Shown here: positions 9,054 through 17,818 of the stretch, piece after piece | How positions within the stretch are numbered: position 1 is the first letter of the stretch | Layout: the number at the start of each line of letters is the position of its first letter | NCBI GenBank assembly: GCA_029558715.1 | Contig: JAKQEA010000005.1 | Span: 1 to 64,000 of the forward strand | DNA: 64,000 nt | Direction of reading: 5' to 3' | Source of the DNA: Bacteroidota bacterium | GTDB taxonomy: Bacteria; Bacteroidota; Bacteroidia; Chitinophagales; Chitinophagaceae | Position numbers and translations under genes: made by a program | Notes under the pieces: generated by a model | Database searches by the model: none | The model's input: only the letters and a program-made list of their open reading frames with translations | Told to the model about the DNA's origin: nothing

Positions 9054-9611
9054 ATGATTGAAAACAAAAATTGGTTCGCAGTTTACACCCGTCCCAGATG
9101 GGAAAAGAAAGTCTCAGAAAGTCTTGTTCGCAAAGACATTGAAAATTATTGCCCGCTGAATAAAGTTGTGAGGCAATGGAGCGACCGTAAGAAAATTATC
9201 AATGAGCCTTTATTTACAGGCTATGTATTTGTAAAAGCTACAGAGCAGGAGCTTCAATCACTTAGAAAAACGGATGGAGTCATCAATATTGTTTACTGGT
9301 TATGTAAGCCAGCAATAATTCCTGAGAGAGAGATTGATGCTATTAAGCTTTTCCTTAGTGAACATAATAATGTATCTCTTCAGAAAACACCTATTAATGT
9401 TGCTGACAAAGTTAGAATTATCAGCGGCCCGTTAATGGCCCATGAAGGACATGTGATGACCGTTAAGAACAGAACTATTAAATTATCACTTCCATCTCTT
9501 GGTTATTTGATGTATGCAGAAGTTGAAACCATTAACGTGGAGGTATTGTCGAGAGCTACCATTCAACAACCGGAACTACATCATTATCAGCAGTTGTCGG
9601 TGGCCAAGTAG
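9054..9611 (+). CDS. UpxY-like NusG-family transcription antiterminator
   Basis: Specialised NusG paralogue (RfaH/UpxY type) expected to bind RNA polymerase and let it read through terminators in the surface-polysaccharide operon. The start is the ATG at 9054, giving 185 residues that begin MIENKNWFAVYTRPRWEKKV. This matches the usual NGN-domain start WYAxxxxPRxEkkv. A start at 8970 is open, but would add 28 unrelated residues across a hairpin. The NGN domain spans about 8-110, with PLFTGYVFVKA in its core. A KOW domain follows at about 120-165 (VRIISGPLMAHEGHV). It is the third gene of the locus, and a strong terminator follows it at 9710-9753. Housekeeping NusG is unlikely, because that gene normally sits with secE and rplK. 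Confidence 0.88.
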   Translation: MIENKNWFAVYTRPRWEKKVSESLVRKDIENYCPLNKVVRQWSDRKKIINEPLFTGYVFVKATEQELQSLRKTDGVINIVYWLCKPAIIPEREIDAIKLFLSEHNNVSLQKTPINVADKVRIISGPLMAHEGHVMTVKNRTIKLSLPSLGYLMYAEVETINVEVLSRATIQQPELHHYQQLSVAK

Positions 9612-9709
9612 AATCGGTTTTTAGTCCATTTCTGATGCGGTCTTTTGCTACTAGGAAATTGACTTTTTATAGAAACAGAAGATTTATAAAGAAATAAACA
9701 TTACTTACT

Positions 9710-9753
9710 AATTCCTGTTGATTTTAGTACAACAGGAATTATTTTTTATTTTA
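9710..9753 (+). terminator. Intrinsic terminator inside the exopolysaccharide locus
   Basis: AATTCCTGTTG (9710-9720) and CAACAGGAATT (9730-9740) form a perfect 11-bp stem with a 9-nt loop, followed by ATTTTTTATTTTA. It is positioned between the antiterminator gene and the flippase gene, with all remaining polysaccharide genes downstream on the same strand. Confidence 0.85.
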
Positions 9754-9805
9754 GGGGTATCCCAACCGGCTACATTAACACCCGGAAAACAAGCACAGAT
9801 CGGAA

Positions 9806-11182
9806 ATGATAAAGAGCTTAGCGAAATACACATCCTATATTAATAACCTTATTAATAAAGGACATTCCAGGAGTGTTCGGACAAAAAAGAATATTATCCT
9901 TGCAGTAATAGTAAAAGGATTAAGTATTCTGGTAAGCCTATTAATGGTGCCATTGACACTTGATTATCTTGATAGCACCAAATACGGGATTTGGCTTACG
10001 CTTAGTTCTTTTATTGGCTGGTTTACTTTTTTTGACATTGGGCTGGGGCACGGATTAAGGAATCGTTTTGCAGAGGCAGTAGCCCGGGGAAAATATAAAT
10101 TGGCCAGAATTTATGTGAGTACAACCTACGCAGTATTGGGTATCATCATGGCAGGAGTATGTATTTTATTTGCACTGGTAAACCCTTTCATCAATTGGTC
10201 GCAGGTATTTAATTCACAACAAGTATTGAACAATGAGTTGGGGCCACTGGTATTACTTGTTTTCTCTTTTTTTTGTTTGCAGTTTGTATTAGACCTGGTG
10301 GGTATCATCTTATCTGCAGACCAGCGGCCTGCAATAAACGATTTGTTCCGGTTGATCAGCAGTATATTATCTCTTTCTATTATTTATGTATTGACAAAAG
10401 TAACAGAAGGATCATTATGGTTTTTTGGTCTTGCCGTTAGCGGAACGTCTATCATTGTCTACCTGATTGTAAGTTTGGTTCTCTATAGTACAAGGTACAA
10501 GCAATATGCACCAAATTTTAAATTCATTCGGTTTAAGTATGCGAAGGATTTATTGAACCTTGGAGTGCAGTTTTTCCTGATCCAGATAGTATGGATTGTA
10601 ATCTTTGCAACAGACAATGTTATTATTGCACAATTATTTGGCCCGGAAGAAGTAGGACCTTATAATATTGCTTTTAAGTATTTTGGAATGATTACCATGG
10701 TTTTTAATATTCTTACTGCACCTCTCTGGAGTGCCTATACAGAGGCCTATGTGAAGGAGGATTATGATTGGATAAATGGAACAATCAGAAAATTGAAAAA
10801 GGCATGGATGGTTATGGTGCTTGGAAGTATTGTCTTATTGGCAATTTCTCCTTTTTTCTATAAACTTTGGATCGGTAATAAGCTCACGATACCTTTCTTT
10901 ATGTCATTTTGTATGTTTATTTATGTTGTGGCAGTAACATGGGGAAGTATTTTTGTGATCTTTTTGAACGGTATCGGGAAGGTGCGGCTACAGCTCTATT
11001 TTGCTATCGGTGCAGGAATTCTTAATATCCCGTTATGTATTTTATTTGCCAAAACTTTTCAATTAGGACCTTCTGGTGTTATACTAGCAACAACCGTCTG
11101 TATGTCATTTGGTCCTGTTTTGGCCCCAATCCAGTTTAAAAAGATTTTAAATAAAACAGCAAAAGGCATCTGGAATAAGTAA
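9806..11182 (+). CDS. Wzx-type polysaccharide flippase
   Basis: Integral membrane protein of the PST/MATE-like superfamily, predicted to flip the undecaprenyl-linked repeat unit to the periplasmic face. The 458 residues contain about 12-14 hydrophobic helices. A basic N-terminus (about 1-28) precedes the first helix (NIILAVIVKGLSILVSLLMV). The segment DIGLGHGLRNRFAEA near residues 76-90 is a hallmark of Bacteroidota oligosaccharide flippases. It is the first gene after the internal terminator, 194 nt from the antiterminator gene. Substrate cannot be told from sequence. Confidence 0.85.
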   Translation: MIKSLAKYTSYINNLINKGHSRSVRTKKNIILAVIVKGLSILVSLLMVPLTLDYLDSTKYGIWLTLSSFIGWFTFFDIGLGHGLRNRFAEAVARGKYKLARIYVSTTYAVLGIIMAGVCILFALVNPFINWSQVFNSQQVLNNELGPLVLLVFSFFCLQFVLDLVGIILSADQRPAINDLFRLISSILSLSIIYVLTKVTEGSLWFFGLAVSGTSIIVYLIVSLVLYSTRYKQYAPNFKFIRFKYAKDLLNLGVQFFLIQIVWIVIFATDNVIIAQLFGPEEVGPYNIAFKYFGMITMVFNILTAPLWSAYTEAYVKEDYDWINGTIRKLKKAWMVMVLGSIVLLAISPFFYKLWIGNKLTIPFFMSFCMFIYVVAVTWGSIFVIFLNGIGKVRLQLYFAIGAGILNIPLCILFAKTFQLGPSGVILATTVCMSFGPVLAPIQFKKILNKTAKGIWNK

Positions 11183-11310
11183 AAAGGGTTGTTTTAGTTA
11201 ACCAGATTTTAGACCTTGTGGTTGTAATACTTAAATTAGCGAATGAGCAAAATAAGGCAGACATGCTTTGAACGCTGATATATGATCCGGTATTTTAAAT
11301 AAATGAAGAC

Positions 11311-12588
11311 ATGAAAGTATTGTGGTTTACTAATACACCCTCTCTGGCAGCCGTTCACTTTAATCTTCCTGTGATAGGAGGTGGCTGGATAGAATCATTG
11401 GAGGCCCGGATAGTTCAGAATACAGAAATTAAACTTGCCGTCGCTTTCAGGCAGGGAGATAAGAAGTTGCAAAAGATCGATGGCGAAAGAACCACTTATT
11501 ATGCCATTCCCCAGAAAAGAAAGAGCAAAGTCCGTGAATTTATGGACAGGCACTACAGTGTGATGAATGATGAAGAAATGGTTAAATATTGCCTCGAAGT
11601 GATTGAGGATTTCAAACCTGACATTATAAATATTTTTGGTACGGAAGATTCATTTGGTCTTATTTGTAAGCGGACTGAGATTCCTGTAGTCATTCATCTG
11701 CAGGGTATTTTGACCGTGTATGAAAAAAAATGGTTCGCCTCTCAAATTAGTAAATGGGACCTGGTGAAAAATTCTGGTATAAAAAGTTTGATTAAGGCAA
11801 ATAGTTTACTGCATGAATACTGGCGCTTCAGGAAGGCATCGCACAGGGAGCAAAAAATATTTTCAGGATGTAAATACTTTATGGGGCGTACAGATTGGGA
11901 CAGAAGAATGAGCTCGGTTTTGTCGCCTGATTCAAATTATTTTTACTGCAGCGAAGCTTTGCGTGCAGGATTTTACACTGAGCAATGGAATAAGAATGCT
12001 GCTAACGAAAAGATTTTTGTTTCTACCATTCAGTCAAATATTTATAAAGGATTAGAAACGATACTGGAATGTGCTGTTTTGCTTAAAACAATAAATAAGT
12101 TTGATTTTAAATGGTATGTGGCCGGCATTGCTGCTGACGATATAATTGTCAGAATTTTTGAGCGAAAGATCCGTAAGAAATTTGAGGATTATAATATTAT
12201 TCTCAGTGGCAGGCTCGGCATAAGGGAACTGATGGGCTTTGAACTTGGCGCAGATATTTTTATTCACCCTTCTCATATTGATAATAGTCCAAATAGTGTA
12301 TGTGAGGCAATGCTTTTAGGTATGCCGGTAATCGCCACTTTTACAGGGGGTACAGGCTCTTTGCTTGAAGATAAAAAAGAAGGACTTTTGATACAGGATG
12401 GTGATCCATATGCAATGGCCGGCGCCATCCTTGACCTGGTTAATGATCATGCATATGCCTCAAAGTTGGGCGGGAATGCAAGATTAAGAGCAATGAGCAG
12501 GCATAATGCAGACACGATTAATTTAGATTTAACCAGTATTTATTCAACCATACTAAAAGGAACTCTTACAGAAAAAAATAAAGGGTAA
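11311..12588 (+). CDS. GT4-type glycosyltransferase
   Basis: Cytoplasmic or membrane-associated glycosyltransferase of GT-B fold, expected to add one sugar to the lipid-linked repeat unit. The N-terminal half begins MKVLWFTNTPS with a glycine-rich GGGWIESLE loop. The C-terminal half (about 220-410) is a Glyco_trans_1 domain with HPSHIDNSPNSVCEAMLLG (about 318-336), whose Glu332 matches the nucleotide-sugar-binding E of family GT4. It is 425 residues, normal for the family. Donor and acceptor are unknown. Its stop codon lies inside the inverted repeat at 12559-12598. Confidence 0.82.
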   Translation: MKVLWFTNTPSLAAVHFNLPVIGGGWIESLEARIVQNTEIKLAVAFRQGDKKLQKIDGERTTYYAIPQKRKSKVREFMDRHYSVMNDEEMVKYCLEVIEDFKPDIINIFGTEDSFGLICKRTEIPVVIHLQGILTVYEKKWFASQISKWDLVKNSGIKSLIKANSLLHEYWRFRKASHREQKIFSGCKYFMGRTDWDRRMSSVLSPDSNYFYCSEALRAGFYTEQWNKNAANEKIFVSTIQSNIYKGLETILECAVLLKTINKFDFKWYVAGIAADDIIVRIFERKIRKKFEDYNIILSGRLGIRELMGFELGADIFIHPSHIDNSPNSVCEAMLLGMPVIATFTGGTGSLLEDKKEGLLIQDGDPYAMAGAILDLVNDHAYASKLGGNARLRAMSRHNADTINLDLTSIYSTILKGTLTEKNKG

Positions 12589-12598
12589 TAAGAGTTCC
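12559..12598 (+). repeat. 10-bp inverted repeat across a gene end
   Basis: GGAACTCTTA (12559-12568) pairs perfectly with TAAGAGTTCC (12589-12598) around a 20-nt A-rich loop containing the stop codon of the glycosyltransferase gene. No T-run follows, so a transcript-stabilising or pausing hairpin is likelier than a terminator. Confidence 0.45.
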
Positions 12599-12624
12599 AA
12601 CCCTTTCCGTAAGGAAGATGCTAA

Positions 12625-13860
12625 ATGAATAAGACCTCACAAAATTTACTGCTGGTGATGCTGCCATTTTATCCATTCCTGGCATGGCTTTCCTATTTTG
12701 TGACTGACAAGGGAATTCATATGGTGTACAGTGTTTTTGTATTGCCCTATGCTATTTACCTGTTAACCGGCGGAACAAAAAAATTCCCCAAATACCTTAC
12801 TTTTTTTGCACTTTTTACTGCCTATCATATCGGTTCTACTATCGCCAATAACCTTGTTCCCAAGGATATGAATATTGTTTATTTCCTGTTATCGGATTAT
12901 AAAATTCTGGCTCTTGCCTTTATGATAATCATTGAAAATACAGATTTCGACAAGGAATATATTTCCAAGATGAGTAAATGTATTTTCTTCATCGTAGTGA
13001 TGTCATTTATAGTCAGCTTAATTCAGACCAGGGATTCACAGATATTTTATAATACACATATATTGGTTGAAGGAATTGATTTAAGTTTCCTGGAAGAAAA
13101 GAGAATTTATTCAATATATAGCTGGATAAATGCAAGTACGGTAGGTATAAGCTTTCCTATATTATGCGGTATTTTAATAGAACGATACGGAAGTAAGCAA
13201 AGCCTCCTTTTCATCATTCTGATATGCGCAGTGACGGTATCCTTTTTGACAAAGTCAAGATATGCAATGGTATCGACGGTTGTTGTTTTTATGCAGCTAT
13301 TCTTTTCCCGGCGGTCGTTTTTTATGAACCTTATTTCATTAGGTTTTTTAGGGCTGATAGGGATTTTTATCATGCTTAATATCGCCAAAGAATTCGGATA
13401 TAATATAGATGAGGTTATATCTGAGAGAATACTGGAGAAGGATGGAGATATGGTTTCTGCAAAAGCAAGAATTATTTCATATGAGGTTTTCATGCAAAAA
13501 TTTCCTGAAAACCCAATACTTGGCGTCGGGCCATCAACAAGGGATGATGTAAAGCAACTGCTTGGAGAGGGTATTCCTATTATCCACGTTGGTTTTTTAT
13601 CTTACCTGTATTTTTATGGTTTTTTGGGATGTTTTTTATTTTTCTCCGCAATTTATTATTTGTTGTACCGTGGCTGGATGGTTGGCCGCAAATATAAATT
13701 CTGGGCAGTTTTTTTTGGAATAGTATCCTTTTGCCTCGCCAATTTAACTCTTGTCTATATGGAGCTGGGTGATATGGGAATCCTCCTGGCTATTTTATAC
13801 TTGCGCTACTATGCCAATAATTATCCAGATGAACTTCTTGAGGATGACACAGAGCAGTAG
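12625..13860 (+). CDS. Wzy-type polysaccharide polymerase (O-antigen ligase family)
   Basis: Multi-spanning inner-membrane protein predicted to join flipped repeat units into the polymer. The 411 residues show about ten to eleven hydrophobic helices, beginning at LLLVMLPFYPFLAWLSYFV. A large outside loop follows the middle helices and contains PENPILGVGPSTRDD (about 294-308), the pattern typical of the Wzy_C/O-antigen ligase domain. Sequence conservation in this family is low, so the call rests on topology, this loop and the position between flippase and transferases. It is the only polymerase candidate in the locus. Confidence 0.8.
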   Translation: MNKTSQNLLLVMLPFYPFLAWLSYFVTDKGIHMVYSVFVLPYAIYLLTGGTKKFPKYLTFFALFTAYHIGSTIANNLVPKDMNIVYFLLSDYKILALAFMIIIENTDFDKEYISKMSKCIFFIVVMSFIVSLIQTRDSQIFYNTHILVEGIDLSFLEEKRIYSIYSWINASTVGISFPILCGILIERYGSKQSLLFIILICAVTVSFLTKSRYAMVSTVVVFMQLFFSRRSFFMNLISLGFLGLIGIFIMLNIAKEFGYNIDEVISERILEKDGDMVSAKARIISYEVFMQKFPENPILGVGPSTRDDVKQLLGEGIPIIHVGFLSYLYFYGFLGCFLFFSAIYYLLYRGWMVGRKYKFWAVFFGIVSFCLANLTLVYMELGDMGILLAILYLRYYANNYPDELLEDDTEQ

Positions 13861-13959
13861 CCTTTTTTTATCTTCTGTAGTATATCACAGAAAAATCATT
13901 TGATATATATATTAATTATATTATTTTTCCGTTGTTAAGGAAGACAGTAAGCTGATTTT

Positions 13960-14580
13960 ATGAGTAAGTTATCAAAACTAAGCAGGTTGTGGGAGGATAA
14001 GGGGAACTGGTGGGTATTAAAGATTGATGGTTTCCGGATGAACATTTTCCGATTCTTTTCTGGCTTTTTTACGAGAGTGAACCTTTTCTTCAGAGGAGTA
14101 AAGGTTGGACAGGGGTCTGAATTTTTTGGGCTACTGCATGTAAGGCGATTTTCCTTTTCAAAAATTGACATAGGACGAAAATGTACTTTTCGCTCTGATC
14201 AAACCTCTAATTTAATTGGGGTAAACAGAAAATGTATCCTTTCAACACATGAACAGGATGCCATTATTGCCATAGGCAATAATTGTGGTTTCAGTGGGGT
14301 TACAATTGGTGCAGCCAGGGAGATAAGAATTGGTAATAATGTTCTTTGCGGTGCAAATGTAGTTATTACCGATTTTGATTGGCATCCCGACATTAGTAAT
14401 ACGGAACCAGAACCTGTCATTATCCATGATAATGTTTGGATAGGTTTAAACTCAGTCATCTTAAAGGGGGTAGAGATTGGAGAAAATACAATCATAGGAG
14501 CCAATAGTCTTGTGCTCAGAAGTATACCTGCTAATGTTGTTGCCGGGGGAAATCCTTGTAAAGTTTTAAAAGAAAAGTAG
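13960..14580 (+). CDS. Hexapeptide-repeat acyltransferase (WcaF/LacA-like)
   Basis: Left-handed beta-helix acyltransferase, likely O- or N-acetylating a sugar of the repeat unit with acetyl-CoA. The 206-residue protein has an N-terminal part with conserved RMNIFRFFSGFF, then imperfect [LIV]-G-x4 hexapeptide coils from about residue 70 to 200 (IAIGNNCGFSGVTIGAA, IRIGNNVLCGANVVITD, IIHDNVWIGLNSVILKG, IGENTIIGANSLVLRSIP). The loop DFDWHPD holds His142, the usual catalytic histidine position. The end GGNPCKVLKE is the standard closing motif. It lies 6 nt before the next glycosyltransferase gene. Confidence 0.85.
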   Translation: MSKLSKLSRLWEDKGNWWVLKIDGFRMNIFRFFSGFFTRVNLFFRGVKVGQGSEFFGLLHVRRFSFSKIDIGRKCTFRSDQTSNLIGVNRKCILSTHEQDAIIAIGNNCGFSGVTIGAAREIRIGNNVLCGANVVITDFDWHPDISNTEPEPVIIHDNVWIGLNSVILKGVEIGENTIIGANSLVLRSIPANVVAGGNPCKVLKEK

Positions 14581-14586
14581 TGCCAG

Positions 14587-15762
14587 ATGAGTATAGTTAT
14601 TTTTGGTGATTTGTTTTCGTTTCCGGATGGTAAGGCTGCTACTAACAGAGTGTATACTTACGCCAAAGGATTTATTGAGAACGGCGTTGATGTTCATGTA
14701 ATATGCTTCAATAACGATTACATTGATGAGCCCAACGGAACTGTTGACGGCATGTATTACTATAACCCATTCGGGCAAAAAGTGCGGAGCAGGAATTTCT
14801 TTGTACGGCGATACCAAAAGCTTAAGAAATACAGCAACACCTACTCTGTATTCAAAAAGATAAATAAGGAGAGTAAAATAATTGCAATTAACAGGTGGAG
14901 TGATACTTTGCTAACCCAGGTTTTTGCATGGATATTATCAAGAATATTCCGGACCATTATTATTACAGAATGTAATGAACATCCTTTGAGATATGCGAAA
15001 AGCGGTTTTTTTGGCAGGAGGAAAGGAAATATTATTTTCTATCTTGACAGTTGGTTGTCGGATGGAATACTGTGTATTTCGAGATATTTGATCGATTTTC
15101 ATATAAAGCGATCAATTAAACCGGAGAAATTATTTCTTGTTCCGAGTACTGTTGATCCTGGTCGTTTCAATAATAAATCTCAGAAACCAATTGAGGGCTC
15201 TTATATCGGTTATTTTGGAAGTCTTACTTTCCGCAGAGATAATATTGACCTGCTTATTAATGCGTTCTCCGTTTTCAGTAAGCATCACCCGGATGTGTTC
15301 CTTGCATTGGGAGGATTTTGTACCGAACAGGAGCTGTTGAAGATAAGGAAGCTTATTGAGGAGCTTCAGATTAATGATAAAGTTAAAATAATTCAATATC
15401 TTACCAGGAATCAGATTGTTCAGTATATCTCCAACGCAGATGTATTAGTTATGGTAAGAGCAAAAGATATGGAGTCGGATGCCTCTTACCCTTCCAAACT
15501 GGCCGAATTTCTTGCCACAGGTAAACCAGTAATTTCTGTCAATGTTGGAGAAGTGTCAGATTATTTAAAGGATGGAGAGAATTCTTTTTTAATTGAACCC
15601 GGAAATGTAACAGAGCTGGTTAATAAGCTGGAATACATCTTTAGTAATTATGAGCAAGCAAAAGAAGTTGGAAGAAAGGGGAAACTTTTGACGTTAGAGG
15701 CATTTAATTACAGCCACCAGGCAAAGCGTATTATCGGATTTATCCAATCACTAAAGAAATAA
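14587..15762 (+). CDS. GT4-type glycosyltransferase
   Basis: GT-B glycosyltransferase of the polysaccharide pathway, 391 residues. It begins MSIVIFGDLFSFPDGKAATN, typical of the first Rossmann strand and the acceptor-side loop. The C-terminal Glyco_trans_1-like domain (about 195-370) contains the phosphate-binding region GYFGSLTFRRDN and SYPSKLAEFLATGKPV, in which E307 is the conserved acidic residue. It starts 6 nt after the acyltransferase gene, so the two are almost certainly cotranscribed. Specificity is unknown. Confidence 0.82.
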   Translation: MSIVIFGDLFSFPDGKAATNRVYTYAKGFIENGVDVHVICFNNDYIDEPNGTVDGMYYYNPFGQKVRSRNFFVRRYQKLKKYSNTYSVFKKINKESKIIAINRWSDTLLTQVFAWILSRIFRTIIITECNEHPLRYAKSGFFGRRKGNIIFYLDSWLSDGILCISRYLIDFHIKRSIKPEKLFLVPSTVDPGRFNNKSQKPIEGSYIGYFGSLTFRRDNIDLLINAFSVFSKHHPDVFLALGGFCTEQELLKIRKLIEELQINDKVKIIQYLTRNQIVQYISNADVLVMVRAKDMESDASYPSKLAEFLATGKPVISVNVGEVSDYLKDGENSFLIEPGNVTELVNKLEYIFSNYEQAKEVGRKGKLLTLEAFNYSHQAKRIIGFIQSLKK

Positions 15763-15784
15763 TTTTAATATTTAATCTCAAAGC

Positions 15785-16615
15785 ATGATGGAGATACCAT
15801 TTGAAAGCCAGGTAAAAAAGGGAAATCGTTTCCAGTTCGGCAAGAATTGGGAAGGGTATCTTGGCACTATATCAGAAGAAAAAATTCATAACGCTGAGAA
15901 ATCGTTAATGGAAATGCTGGAATGTAATGATATGACCGGCAAGCATTTTCTTGATGTTGGGTGCGGAAGCGGTTTATTTAGCTTGGCAGCCATGCGAATG
16001 GGGGCATTTGTATTTTCATTCGATTTCGACCCTGATTCTGTTAAATGTGCTCAATTGTTAAGGGAAAAGTTTTTTTCCGGTGGAAACTGGAAGATTGAGA
16101 AAGGATCTATCCTGGATAAACAGTATGTTTCCTCTTTGGGCCAGTTTGATATAGTCTATTCCTGGGGAGTCTTGCATCATACCGGTGATATGGAGGGAGC
16201 TATGCGGAATATTGATTTTTTGGTTAAGAACGATGGTAAACTCTTCATCGCTATTTATAATGACGAGGGAAAAAACTCGGTGCGGTGGAGAAAGGTTAAG
16301 AAAATATATAATTCAGGAGCTTTAGGGAGATATTTTATTGTATCGATATATTTTCCTTTCTTTTTCTTTCGTTCTTTTTTTTCAGATATATTAAAATTTA
16401 AAAACCCCTTCAGAAGATATTATGATTACAAATCTCAGCGGGGTATGTCATTGTTTTATGACTGGTTAGACTGGTTGGGCGGTCTGCCATTTGAAGTAGC
16501 TACACCTGATGCAATCTTTGAATTTTTCAAGCAACGAGGGTATACGCTGAAAAAATTGAAAACAACACAGACACTGGGGTGTAATGAGTTTGTGTTTCAG
16601 AAGACAGGGAAATGA
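15785..16615 (+). CDS. Class I SAM-dependent methyltransferase
   Basis: Predicted small-molecule methyltransferase of 276 residues, perhaps methylating a sugar of the repeat unit. Motif I is FLDVGCGSGLFSLAA (about 54-68), and the acidic end of strand 2 is SFDFDPDSV. Motif IV/post-motif is DIVYSWGVLHHTGDMEGAM (about 121-139), where the HH pair resembles UbiG/Methyltransf_11 proteins. A later hydrophobic and aromatic stretch (YFIVSIYFPFFFFRSFF) may contact the membrane, which would suit a lipid-linked substrate. It begins with two ATG codons (15785 and 15788); either could be used. Confidence 0.82.
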   Translation: MMEIPFESQVKKGNRFQFGKNWEGYLGTISEEKIHNAEKSLMEMLECNDMTGKHFLDVGCGSGLFSLAAMRMGAFVFSFDFDPDSVKCAQLLREKFFSGGNWKIEKGSILDKQYVSSLGQFDIVYSWGVLHHTGDMEGAMRNIDFLVKNDGKLFIAIYNDEGKNSVRWRKVKKIYNSGALGRYFIVSIYFPFFFFRSFFSDILKFKNPFRRYYDYKSQRGMSLFYDWLDWLGGLPFEVATPDAIFEFFKQRGYTLKKLKTTQTLGCNEFVFQKTGK

Positions 16616-16681
16616 CCCTTTGATAACGTAAACCTTTTATGAAAATTTATTCCGGGCTTCCCGGGATATACTGTTACTAGT

Positions 16682-17794
16682 ATGAAGATTTGTTTCTGGG
16701 GTGAAATTGGAAATGCCATTAAAGGCTCCACCATAGGAGGAGGAGAATTGCAAATGGCAATGCTGGGAAAATCACTGGCTCTTGCCGGTCATGAAGTAGT
16801 TGTTATCGATCCTTTTATCAATGAATCTTTCACAAGCAGCGAAGGGATAAAAGTGTTTCATATTCCTTCCTGGAATAAGGGACTTCCGGGGTTACGAATC
16901 TTTACTCATAGGATACCCTCTTTATACAAGCTTTTACTGAATACAAAGGCAGATTTCTATTATGCCCGGATGAGGTCTTACCTTCATTTATTATCATATC
17001 TGGCTGCCAGGAAAAATAATGGCAAATTCATTATGGCTTTGGCAAGTGATTTTGATAATGCAGGATTCTGGAAAAGATTTAAATATGAGTATTGGCCTAA
17101 ATTCAACCTTATAAGTTACCTATCCCACTATTTAATCAATGATGTGGTATATGATAAACTTAAAAAAAAGGCTGACTATATTACACTTCAGCATTCAGGA
17201 CAAAGATTGACTGCAAAATCAATCAGAGGAAAACAAGCTATATTCCCAAATATCTTCGATTTCAGGAATTTAAATAACATCGACAGGGAGCCAGGTGATT
17301 ACATTGTAAGTGCGGGTTCATTGACAATGCTAAAAGGCGTAGATCAACTCTATTATTTGCTGGAAGGGATCGACCGGAAGAATAAGGTTGTGATTGTTGG
17401 TGACCCGAGGGATAAAAAATCAAGAGATTTTTTTAATAAAATGACCATGGATAATGTTGCAAGGAAAGGTCGTCTCAAACATGCGGAAACGCTTCAAATG
17501 ATTGCCAATGCTAAAGCATTGATCAATACATCAAAGTTTGAGGGTTTTCCCAATATATTCCTTGAGGCGTGGGCAGCCGGAGTGCCAGTTATATCACTGA
17601 ATGTAAACCCTGGCAATGTGATAACAGAATTTGGCCTCGGGATATATTGTGAAGGGAGTATAGAAAAAATGAGGGATTGTATTAATACTGACAAGATAAG
17701 TGCTATTGATAAGGATAAACTTGTTTCATTTGTCAGGGAACATCATGATTTTGAAAGGGCAGGTGAAAGATTTTTGAGAATTCTGAATTCATAA
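16682..17794 (+). CDS. GT4-type glycosyltransferase
   Basis: GT-B glycosyltransferase, 370 residues. The N-terminal acceptor-side loop is STIGGGELQMAMLGKSLA (about 15-32). The C-terminal domain shows GSLTMLKGVDQLYYLLEG (near 218) and EGFPNIFLEAWAAGVPV (near 286-302) with the family's second glutamate. It belongs to the same run of plus-strand genes, with 66 nt before it and 24 nt after. The substrate cannot be read from the sequence. Confidence 0.82.
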   Translation: MKICFWGEIGNAIKGSTIGGGELQMAMLGKSLALAGHEVVVIDPFINESFTSSEGIKVFHIPSWNKGLPGLRIFTHRIPSLYKLLLNTKADFYYARMRSYLHLLSYLAARKNNGKFIMALASDFDNAGFWKRFKYEYWPKFNLISYLSHYLINDVVYDKLKKKADYITLQHSGQRLTAKSIRGKQAIFPNIFDFRNLNNIDREPGDYIVSAGSLTMLKGVDQLYYLLEGIDRKNKVVIVGDPRDKKSRDFFNKMTMDNVARKGRLKHAETLQMIANAKALINTSKFEGFPNIFLEAWAAGVPVISLNVNPGNVITEFGLGIYCEGSIEKMRDCINTDKISAIDKDKLVSFVREHHDFERAGERFLRILNS

Positions 17795-17818
17795 GTTATC
17801 GTATTAAAGGAATTGATT

